Shown piece by piece: positions 34,201 to 46,200 of a stretch of 64,000 nucleotides of DNA; positions within the stretch are counted from its first letter, which is position 1, and every line of letters begins with the position of its first letter. The translations under genes and the position numbers were made by a program. The notes below the pieces were generated by a model that saw nothing but the letters and a program-made list of their open reading frames with translations, was not told where the DNA came from and searched no databases. Location: NCBI RefSeq assembly GCF_910592395.1, contig NC_088315.1, positions 16,973,808 to 17,037,807 on the forward strand, written 5' to 3'. This stretch comes from Lineus longissimus (Eukaryota; Nemertea; Pilidiophora; Heteronemertea; Lineidae).

Positions 34201-37200
34201 TTTCTAAATGTAGAGTAATAAGGGATGAAATATTCAATAATCATTGACTCGGGAAATGGCTTTCTCATTATAATCATGGTCAACTTGCCTGCAGAGCCCC
34301 CTATTGACAGGTTTTGTTGTGCAGGTTCCTCATTACTGATGTCCTGTTGGTGACATTCCTCTCCTCCCAGTGCGAGTCTGGGAAAATCAATTTGTGTACT
34401 CATGTGACGTCAGAATTGATTACAGATATCGTGTATTGGATCTATGTATAGACTAAAGGTATCAGTAATGGCTTTTGCGAGCGCTTTGTCGTTACTGAAT
34501 CTGTTATTGTTCGTGTCATCGATGCATGTCTCGAGAGACCATTTCCAGTTTGCAATGCATGGAAAGGAGATGGGATTCTTCAGGCCGCAGTGTTGCGCGT
34601 CTGGATACTAACCTCAACTGAATGGATGTTATGGGATAACTAACGGAGGATATCATGTGAATGTGAATTTTACAATTTTCTCTCTTGGATATACATGTAC
34701 AGATAGAATTCGTGTTTTAATCGGAGGATCTCATTTCTTTATAGAGTGTTTTCTCGGGGGGGGGGGGGGGGGGGGGGGGGGGCAGAACAATGATTTGTCT
34801 CGCCCGACTTAACTGAATCAAATGCTGTCATGGTCATTAATTTTGGACTTGCTTTCTTTTGTCTGCCCTTCCAACATGGCAGGTGATGACGTCACGTGAA
34901 ACCATTATTTTGGTGAGAACGTGTGATTAATTGCTGCAGTTTTCATCAATAAACTTGCAGATATATAAATACTAAGCACATAGGTCCTACTCTTTTTTGA
35001 CGAATGACTTTATAGAAGGCAACATTGTTTTTGGCTCACCGTAGGGGAGTCTATACAACACCGCTGTGTCCGTCGTCCGTAGTCATCGTCGTCCGTCGTC
35101 GTCTGTATCCTGTTTCAAAAACAGTGGCACGTTTCTTAACCAATAGAGCTATCAACTTGAAACTTTACACAGGACTCCCTACGTTAGGTTACTTCGGAAA
35201 CCGAATTTTGATTCGATTTGATTCTCGACTTGGCCACCAGGAGGCAAAAGTAGAAACGGTAAAAAGTGCAATATCTCGCTTATTAGTGACTAATTTTCGA
35301 TGATATCTTTTATGGTAGGTATTCCAAGCAAATATACATCACATGTCATACCGACTTTGGTTTAACCTATATACTAAACATGCATACTATACATGTAGCA
35401 TGTTTCTTAACCATGATGAATTCCTATCCACCAGCTATCTATACGGTGAGCACAATGGCCCTTAGCCGTTTGTTTTCTGTCTTTATAGTTGCTGAATTGC
35501 AGGTGCTTGCCAACTATCTTTAAAAAAGAGAAGCTTTTGAAAACCTTCCAGGGTTATTTAGCGAACATATATTTGACCCCCCCCCCCCCCCCCCCCCCGA
35601 CCCATCCTGATGTAGGAATATCAAAAACTGCCCCGACTGATTGTTTTCGATTTTTGCTCAAAAAATAAATGGCTTTTCATTGAGGAACCGGCGCGATTTA
35701 TCCGCCGCGTGGCGCTGCAATCGATCATACCAAAACTCTCCATTGCCAATGCATTATCATGTTATTTCTGAGCCCGAAAACGATCGCTTATTTTCGACCG
35801 ATTTCGGCGACGTTTGCATCTTCCTGTTTTAAATCTATTGAGCTATCAGTTTCTTAAGATAATTTTGCGGAAAATATGCGCGATGCCAGTTATTGGGCAC
35901 GTTTTCTGTTGTTAAAATCCTGTGCAAAAATGTACGCAATGGTTTCCCGTGATTGACCTCATGCGACGTCAACAGACCAGAAAATGACGTCATGGCGTCA
36001 GAAGGTACGATCGATTGTGGCGCCGCCACTCGCCGGTTCCTCTTTCCCTGTGTGGTCTCTACGTCATTAGTGACGCTAAATCCCTCGGAAATGACGTTAC
36101 GTCGAGACTGACGTTACCTTGTTCGTGGGGCAGTACAAATTACTACATTGTAAGAACTGCAATGCCTTTGTTTTTCCGCTTTCCCCAGGAAATTTCATTT
36201 TCGAAATAACATTTTATTCAGCATTGACAACGGGGTCTGCATCGGTTGACTGCATGGGGACACGTATAGTTGGCATGGATTTCCACAATATTTCCTCTCC
36301 TTTTCGTGTGATTGTTAAACTTACTAAAGAAGTTCTGTCCTTTCCGTCTCCAGCCGAATGCCTCAAAACTTTGGACAGTACCACGGTAGCTGAGCACCAA
36401 GACGAGCTCTACTGCAAGACTTGCCATAGGAAGAAATTTGGACCAAAGGGATTTGGATTCGGCGCCAATTTGTGCACGGACAGCGGACAATCTGAGTGAG
36501 TATTAACTTTAAAACCCCAATATGTTATTTATAAAAGGAAATGATGAGTTTATAGAAAATTTTGAGATGAGAGCTGAGCTTCCACGGAACGGTAGTAGGA
36601 CATTTCAATAACTCTCTGGACACAATATTGGGCGATTTGTGATAAAAGTAGGGGGAGACTGGAGACCTCAGTGAAACCTGAACCGAGAACCTAGGACCTC
36701 AGCACTGATGTAGACTCAGACTGTGTAGGCCTAGGCCCATTCTCGCTGTCAGTTGCCAAAAGCTGAAACCCAAACGTGGACCCTTTCAATGTTCGGAATG
36801 GACAGTGGTAATTTCCTACATTTTAAACATAGGCCTAGGCCTACTGGTGCGGTACCTCACTCTTGAAAATATGTTTTTGAGCATTTGAAATGCATTTTGA
36901 ATATTTTTTGGCCGACACAATGCGCCAGCCGCCACGTGGACATGGTGGTAGAGGTTTTATAGTGATTTGCTAAACCACTAGGCCTGGTTTTTGAGATTCG
37001 GAAAAAACGTCTGTCTGAGGTACCCAATGCCTGGCAATGGTGGTGATCCATATTCTCGGCCTGTCCCGTTCCCGTCACGGGTCCCGTCACGTACTGTACA
37101 GTGTACATGTATACATAACTTGACAACATGGAAAACGCAAGCACGTAATTTCAGACTCAGAGTGTTTTAAACTAAAGCCGGTATCCAATGAAAGGAAGAA

Positions 37201-40200
37201 GGCGTCATCTTCCAACCCCAACACTTTGTGGACCAATATATACAAACCAGGGATGCCCTTTTCGGTCACGTCGATCATGAGTTTAGAGAGTAGTCCTTTT
37301 GGCCTAGGTTTCTAAACGAGTGGAGGCCCCTATAGTTTAACATTCAAATGCTTATAATATGATACATACTGATTTTATCTAAATTCGTCGGCTACTGTGT
37401 TCGTTTTAAAATGGAGTGCATGTTTATAATGTTTGTTTCATTATTAACATGTGTATTAATCTGATACAGCTCCAGGCCGATGTATTGACAAATTCGTTTG
37501 AGCTGTAAACTATGTGCTTTGGCTCAGTTACAAGTTTCCTTAGTTTAATTTTCTCACAAGATGTGTAGAATTTTAATTTCCCTGTAAACTAAATGTCGGC
37601 CCTGAGAAAAGTGATAAATTGACTTTAGGCTATGTGCAAATGATGGCGCACTTGACATTATCTCTGTTGAAAGCTGGCTCCAACAGGGTGTGTCCAAAAA
37701 AAATTTCTCCAATTCGTTTTTGCATATCATTTGACCATTATTTTTTTACGCGGTTCTGAGCGTCTCCTCTCGTGTTTCGGCCTCTTTATCGTTCCTTCAC
37801 AAAAACAGCTTTCCCAGCATATTTTCATTCTTATTATATATCACATTAAACTGATGATCTGGGTCTGCTGCGGACAGCGTTCAGGCTCCAAACATCTGCT
37901 AGGCCTAAGCACGAGGTCGAAAATGAAGACACACAATCGAAAGTTGCGTTTTTTTGTTACTGAGTTCAGTCACAAGTGGATGGAGGTTTGATTTGAAGTC
38001 ATATGAAACTTTGCCATTCAGTTTCAAGCTCAAGATGATAATTTTCAAGATCCGAATGCCCAAATGATGACTGAATCATGTGAATTTGGTCTTTTTATTT
38101 TAGAGGCTGAATAGCAAAATATAGTGAAGCCATTAGAAACGAAAAATTTTCATTTGGAAGGGAGGGGTCAGGACCCCTTCCTGAAGCGTTTTCTGGCCCT
38201 CAAAACTGGTAGCCTGTTACTACCAGAACTTTCAAACCCCCTCTCTAGCCACTTGCCCTCAAGCAGATTAGGATCCCACCTTGAAGTATGTGCCACAGTG
38301 CCAAAAGTCAAAGGAGGTGCAACACAGAGCTATGGAAAGTGAAGCCAAAAATCATCATTTTTTAGTTTCTGATGGGGGAGGGGGTTGGGGAGAGACTAAA
38401 ACATTTTGTTTCGATAAGCTTCACTTTAATCTTGCTACAGCCCCTTAAAAACCAACAGGTTTTCACCAATACACGGTATCGGAGGACTCGGAACGACCAC
38501 GAGATGCTTAGACATCGGCGTCAGGATTTTGATTCTCCTGGGTGAGGGTAATGGTGAAAATCTGTGTTTCAGCTAATGCAGAATTGCCAGGCGCGGCGCT
38601 TTGTCGCCCTTTTTTCAAAAGGAATAAATATTTCAAAAAATAATTTCGAAACAAAAAATATTTGTTTAGTTTTTATGATTAGTAGAAGTGGTCTGACACC
38701 TAATAAAAGGCATTTGTGTTTTAAAATGCCGATCGGCCATGGCTCCATAAAATCTCTTCTGTACCATAAAACTATTCAAAAACATATTTTCAATTGAAAG
38801 CAGAAATTGCCGCGATTAAAAATGCCCTTCTTTGCCGAAAATTGCTCCTGCAGTGTCCGAAGTTGCCCTGCCTTTTTGAAATCCTGGCTGAAATATTTAA
38901 ATACTTACCAGTATATTATCATTGCTTGTGTTCACATGTGCCGACATCAACTAATGTGATCGTGTAGTGTAAAGATAATGATGCGTGTATAATATATTGC
39001 TTTTCTTCCATCGATTAACGTTTTTTATCGTCCTTGAATTGGCTCGTGAAGCTTTTGGGATACATCGTAAGTCTTGAAAAGCGATCCTGCTATAAAATCA
39101 CGCTATTTATGGATCATGCTGTGTAGGTGGTCTGTTGTCGACACAACCTATTTCTATAAATGAGACTTCATCGATATATTTACGAAAATGTTTCACTTTT
39201 TGGCTTCAAATGTTGTAACCTCAAAATATATGGAAACCTTCGGATTGGAGTGAATACAACAATGTTGTCTTCACAGTATGTAAATGTACATGTATATACA
39301 AATTAGATTTATATATAAATCAATGTAAAAATTATAGTAAACCTTGTTTGTGTGACCTATCAGGATGTTGTCTGCACAATTTATAGATTTATGTTTGTCA
39401 GCACAACTAATCCTCTCATAAGTATAGGCCGGTTTTCCATACTTTATTCTTATCAATATAGATACGCAGGTTTTCCATACCGGGTACTTCATTCTCTGGT
39501 AAGGTATCATAAGGCTTTTTTAAATAACGCCAGAGGTATTTTGACTGGGTCAGGGGCATTTTATTTTTAATATCAGCTTTCGTTATTATCCCATGTTCAT
39601 GGCCTACTTTAACCCCGTCAACTATTCATTCCGGGTTAAATTCAGAGTTAAATTCAATAGCAAATTTCCGGGCTCTCCTATTCAATGGTTCCCTGCCTGG
39701 TCTGAAATTCTAAATTCCCTATTTAGTTTTTGACTGCTCTGTGAATAGAAATTGTCAGATGACAGTTGATGATCTAAAGAAGAGCATCTCGTAGATTTTG
39801 CTGGACTAACTTAGGATATTTGACTGTCAGTAAATGATTCAAATGGTCGCCAGTGGCTAAAATACAGAAAACGAAGTGAATTTTTAAGTGGTGAGTTCTT
39901 CTCTTCCATTTGCAATTTTGGGAATTAAGCTTTTTTAAGAAAACGAAAAAAAACAACTGTTCATCAACAGACTGAATAGTTTTCAAAATTTGATATCTGT
40001 GTAACATGAGGAGTTGTTTTTGCATTCGCTTAGTTTAGATATCTGATAGTGATACTACAATCAAATTACGAATGTCGGAGCATTCGTCTAAAACATGTTG
40101 AACATAACACATGCTAAAATGTAATCCTGTGACAGCCTTTCGATGCCCTTTATAATACATGGTTTGTTTTGATACCTACTGCCACTTTGTTATCGTGACC

Positions 40201-43200
40201 TTTTCAGAGGCAACTTGAATTCACCATGACATGAAAGTGACCATTAAGCATACTTATTCAATCATTCTCCCAGAAGCTGTTCGCGTCTTCCAAAATCAAA
40301 GATATTTTAGATGATATTGATCATCAATTGATGAGACAAAATACCAAAGATATGTCATAATAAGCTCCAGATGGCCGTGGAAGGCAAACCATCTGTAGAA
40401 AACGGTATGTTATGCCACGGTACTCAGGACTCAGGAAGATCAGTAGGCCTAATTAGCACATACATGAAATACCAAATAAAAGATCATGGGTTACAAAGCT
40501 AATGAGTAGTCGAAATGGCTGCTAATTTAAATGTGTTGACTGGTTTTCGTTGAAAAAGTTTGACTTCAAATTTATCACAATTCGTTTCAGGAGGCCCACT
40601 ATTGCTGACCACAGTTTGAACGTGGGACTATGGTCTTACACAACAGGCACACTAATCATAATCTTTATTCATGTATCTCTACTTTTTTAGAGACACATTA
40701 AAAAAATATACACACTTCAAGGTGAATTCAAGTGTATTGACCATATGACGTAGCTGCCCTGCTTCGGCTCAGTCTTATGTGTCATTATATAATTCAACCA
40801 ATAATCGATTTAACTGAACGTATGCCGCTGTCCTCTAACTGTAGTTATACATGTACGTGCTGTGATTTATCTTGCAACCAGCCGATGTTCCTCATCAGCA
40901 TCCCTGTACAGTAACAGCATCAGTCTTTTCAGCCTCGGGCCATTCAAATATCTTCAATTTTTGAATGTGTAGCATGTTGCATTGTAAGCTGACCAACATG
41001 CAGCCATCCATTTGCTATTGAGAGTGTAATACCTATTGATGGCGATGTCCTTCAGTGATATGAATGCAGCATATTGGTGCTGCATGGCCGGGGTATAATT
41101 GTCTCGAGTTTAAGTCAATCCGACATTGGGTTATTTGAGGTGTAACACTAACAGCATCTATTTATGAGTTTTATTTTAATCTTAAACATGTTTAGAACAA
41201 GATCTACACGACGATGCATTTAGCCTTACCTCATACAGTAGAACCTCTACATTAGGGACAGACTCGGGGCTGACCAGTACTGTCCTTAATAGAGAGATGG
41301 CCTGATTAGAGAGGTCAAATTAAATGGAAAGAAGGTACCTGGGCCCAAAAATAGCGTCCTTAATAGAGAGTGTGTCCTTTCTCATGTGTAAGATGTGTCC
41401 GCTATGGCTTGCACTAATGAGAATACTGGAACTTGAAGGTGTGACGACCATGAATCCCTCCCCTTCACTAGTGGAATGCTTTTCCCGACTATTTAACGAT
41501 TTCTCTATTTTTTTTCCTGATTTATCCGACAGAAGTCCGACATTGTCCGACTTTTCACTGAAAGGTCGGATTTCTAGATAACCTGTGAAAAATACTAGGG
41601 TTTCCCAAAAAGGGAACTAAAGGTCAAAGGCCTATGTGTAAGGCTGAATGTGCTTAATTGGTATTCACACTTAAAGTGTTGACCCCATTCAACATAGACC
41701 GTTGATCCTTATTGCCCTATTTTGGGAAGCCCTGGCATTTTTCACAGGTGTTTCAGAAATCTGACCTTTCAGAGAAACATCGGTCTTTTGTCGGATAAAT
41801 AAGGAAAAGTTAGAAAAACTGTAACGAAGTCAAAAAAAGCCTACTAACTATATATTGCCTGATAGCTTCCTTTGGTGACGATGTGCAGCAGAGTATTAAG
41901 GGCCTGGGATGTGTTGATTAGCTATACGCTGATAACATTTCAAAGAAATTAATCAATCGAACTACACGGATAGAAGCGTTAACCTGTGAAATAATTAGAT
42001 TCGAAATCAATAAAGATTCAATAAGTCAGATCAATTCCATTGGCATTGATTTTCCAATCAGATATCTGCATACATAGATAGAGATGCAGGGAGATATCAA
42101 ATCGTTTAGCTTAGTCTTGTTTTAAGCAGACACAAAACAAAGATCGTGTCATTAACTGTTAATCATTGCACTATAATGTAACACCTGACTCTACAACAAA
42201 CAACTATCTGTATAGGAAGGCCATTGGAGAGGGGAAACAGCCTGAGCCAGTGAAGAAGTAGAAAATGTCCCCCGGAAAAGATGTGCGGTCCTTGTAATCT
42301 GGCGGAATATGGCACATGTAATGTATGTGGGTCTATAGAAGCCATGACTGTCAATACCCCAGAGAATTACACGATTTTGGCCAAATGCGAAAAATACACT
42401 TTTGAACCCAACTGACCACTTTAAATTTCTCACTAGCTACCAAAGCTATAATTCCTCTCTGGGTAAGACTATCGTTCTGATATGTGATTAACTGTAGTAA
42501 TTTCTCGCTGATTGATTTTAGGGTGGTGGGCATAGTTCTAAGGATTTATGATTAAGGGTGTGGTTAGCTTTGGGGAGTAGGTGCTAATAAATTGTTAACC
42601 TTTGGGGATAAGCCTACCGGCGAAGGGATTTGGTTCGAAGTTTTCATCAGCCTCAAACAATTGTTCCATGTATCCAGATTCATAATTTTACTTCAGGAAC
42701 TCTCTCTAGGCCGTGGGTCTAGTCTCAAAATGTGCTTAGTTTTTTACTTCTTATAATCTTAAAAAAACATCTTGTGGGCAGAGGAAAAATGCTCTTGACG
42801 AGATAAGGAAAGGTGCTTACTTCATTAAAAGCTAAGGTTCCAACAAAAATAGTTGCTCCTAAACCATGTATTTACATTTACACTAACTAGAAATTAATTT
42901 CAAATGCTCGTGACAGATGGATATATTTAGTTTATCAGTTGCCTCCTAGGTGGCAGGCAGAAGGGACCACTTTCTGCCACCTGTGAATTAAATAACTGCC
43001 CCGCCTTAACAAGTTAGCTTCCAGCGCCAACTATATAGGTCAGAGATATCTGCAAGGTGTTAAGAAATGTCAAAGGTGTCCAAGTATCTATTGTTTGCAA
43101 ACAACGTGATGAAATCATTTTCTCTAGCGGCAGTAGCGCTTCGTGACGTTTAATCCACGGTACATTACAACACATCCAGAGAACAGTTCTCGATACTTCT

Positions 43201-46200
43201 AATTTCAGATAATTAAGATTGCGTGTTCTTTTATAACAAATTGCCTCTCTTAGAAAAAAGCGATCATCGTCTGCAAACCCGAGGTCAGCTATGTATGGAG
43301 GTGGGGGTGAGAAGTGTCCGAGATGCGAAAAGACTGTTTACCACGCGGAGAAAGTCAACTGCATGAACAAAGTTTGGCACAAGAGCTGTTTAAGATGTGG
43401 TAAGTTAAACTCGACCGCTCCTTTCTAAACAAGCGAAAGTATGGATCAAATTCACCATTAACAAACTCGATCAAGTGTCTCATAACAACGAACTACCCGA
43501 GGCTTCATTCGCATTGCTTCTCAGTCGCTGTGCACAAGCAACTTGGCAAGCCATAAAGGTTATAAATGTATTGGAAAACGTATCGAACTACACATGTAGT
43601 TCTTGACATGGTTTCCACGGATAGGCTATTGTAAGTGCTTGACGATGATGCCTTACTCTGACACCTATGATGAATAGTAATAAAGCACGCACCCTACATT
43701 GCGAAATCTACCCGCAATCTCCTTATGCTCGTCGCTGGCGCTTTGCGTTCGGTGCCAAATGGCCCAGTAATTCTTTGGGTGATCATATGTCGTCAATTTC
43801 ACGAGAAAATGGCACTGCACTAAAAAATATAGCCTAAACTAGCTGGGGAAAAGTGCTCGGCACATTATATTGTTGTAGACATGGTAGATGGCTCATTCTT
43901 GGTTAATATATTGCTCGATTGCGGCAAAGTTGATATTCTATACTGTTCAGTTGAATAAGAGCATTTTGTTCAACGGCAACTTCTGTAAGAAAACCCCGAA
44001 TATTGGAGTGTCATTTCTTCGTAAAATCAGCGTCTTTCAAATAAAAGACTCTGGTAAAATGGACTTTGGCCATGTCGTATCGCGAGCTACAGTCTAAATC
44101 ACAAATGATGACAACCCGTCTGCTTCGCGTCAGGCGTCACCCGCGTCAGTTGCACGCAACTGACGCCACTTCAGGGATGTCAATTGTGATTTGGACTGTA
44201 TTTATGATAGCTCTGTCACATCTCATTCTACAGTGTGATCATGCACATCACAGTGCTCTAGTTGTGCTATGTTGCCATGGTTACAAAAAGAGGAATGAAC
44301 GTGCCTCGAGTTTCAAAATATTGATGCTAACTGTTAGTAAATGACGGGTAGGTACTGTTGACAGTAAATTAGCATTATTTCGCTGTTTGGTGGTTGTTTC
44401 CGACAAAAAGCCTCACGTCATTGCCGTAACGGCACCAGAGCAAACTGGCAATTTTTGGCATTTTCGAGGAATATATAGTAAACCTATTTAGTACGATGCT
44501 ACGTTCTCCGGTCACATTCTCTATTATTGAACATGCAGCTATCAGAAATTTGATACACACATTGCCGTATTCTAACGCACAATGCCTGCATGGACTATCA
44601 ATGCAAATGACTTTTAGCGCCGTCTGGTGTAAAGTAAGGGCACTAGATGTAGATGCGGCACGAGAAAATACAATGAACAAAAAGTTGTTAATGGCAAGGA
44701 ATAAATAACATTTTGGCGCTATAGCTTTTTCAGCATGTTCGCCGAATAATTTCAAATTTGGCAATTTATACTTAGTGAAATGTAGTGTTCTCCACAAGGC
44801 CATTTTCAGGGTGGCTCACCCAACCCTGGCAGCTTACTACCCTACCTTGGAAGAACCACCCTCCCAATACCATGCTTTCGAATTTTGTAAAGGGTTTCTA
44901 TAGGGGAACCCTACCTTGTGTTGCATACTGGCAAAACTTCTTGAGTATCAATGGTACCACCTACCTTGAGAAACTGTGGAGAACTCCGAGCACTGGATCA
45001 GTGTGAGTTAACATGTGTCAAAGTACCGGAGGTTTTTTTCAGCCCTTTGTGAACACGTTGTCGACTCGCGCACTGCGAGAGAGCACGATAATGACCTGTT
45101 CTGCCAGAACTGCTATGCGAAGGAATTCGGACCGAAGGGGGCACAGTTCAGTGGTACTACTGGGCCGGATGGGTGAGTTGGACCAGTTAGAATTACTGGA
45201 ATTGTCCGGAGCTAATGTAAGGACTTAGCACCAACGCCAATTTCAGGAGCAACAGCGAGTTTGGTGAGAAGATAGCTTGACAATGACATTATTTGAAAAC
45301 GCGATAATGTTACGATGTTGCAGCTGGACTGCAGGTTTCCTCACAACTGCCATCTACACCGAACTTTTAAACTAAATTTTGCTGATTTTCATGACCAGCA
45401 GGCCTCCTCCATCACGTTAACTGGTCTTCAATGTTCATTTATGTTTAATTGACCCACAAGAAAACACAATTATCATGGACACAACGGCCTATACACCTTT
45501 AATATTTTGATCTTGTTTTTTTATTGTCAACATTTCTTTTAGGGAACCGAGAGAAGAAGTACAGGAGAAAAAAGTTAACCCTCTAGCGGCGAAGTTCGGT
45601 GGAACGACGGACTATTGTCCACGTTGCGGAAAGGCTGTTTACCATGCTGAGAAAAAGGAAATTCTAAACCAAAAGTGGCACAAAACATGTGTGAAATGTC
45701 GTAAGTAATATCTAGTATACATTTATTGGTAATATTAAAGTCATCTTAGTCCCATTTTTGTCATACGGTATCAGTATTTTCTGCGACAATATAATTTATG
45801 TCGTCTTTTAAAGAAGATTGTTGTGAAAAAAAATCTTACAAATTTTCCATAGTTAGTTTTATTCAGGATCGAATAATATTAAATTTACCCGACATCCCCC
45901 GAATAGCCGAGTTGTTGAACATGTTTTAGGCATCCTCATCATAAATAGAGTACCAGTGGTTCGAGCCACGCTGATAGCCCGCCCGTTCTGTCATGTCCAA
46001 TGCAACCGATTCGTCAGCCTATGGCTTGTTAAATATAGGGTGCAACCTTCCTTCTCGCCAGGTGCCTGGCATTAGAGACAGACAGAGGTAAATAGAGTCC
46101 CATCAACCAAATCTAAATGGCACTTTCATCAGTGGGGTCACACTGAAATAAACAGACTTTCAGTCCGTTTCCTTTTTTTCAGTTTCATGTGGCCGTGCAT

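Larger units (their letters stand above)
31240..36353 (+). other. Intron 1 (5.1 kb)
   Basis: Holds a small foldback (32497-32645), a G27 run (34756-34782), a C22 run (35577-35598) and a dispersed repeat (35025-35345). No further LIM half-exon was found. Confidence 0.7.
36496..43253 (+). other. Intron 2 (6.8 kb)
   Basis: Contains a Tigger/mariner-like remnant (41236-41385) and a long palindromic element (41490-41824). Otherwise no gene or exon is seen. Confidence 0.7.

Noticed and set aside
34152-34403. 83-codon minus-strand ORF in LIM intron 1
   Set aside because: No domain, no splice context and no duplicate; chance-length ORF.
36119-36499. Longer plus-strand ORF of 126 codons ending at 36499
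   Set aside because: Only 36354-36495 is LIM sequence; the upstream part is intron before a good acceptor, in agreement with the phase of exon 1.
45940-46030. Second tRNA-like element in intron 5 (minus strand, box B-like GTGGCTCGAACCAC)
   Set aside because: Box A is poor and the A-B spacing is long; not enough to call.
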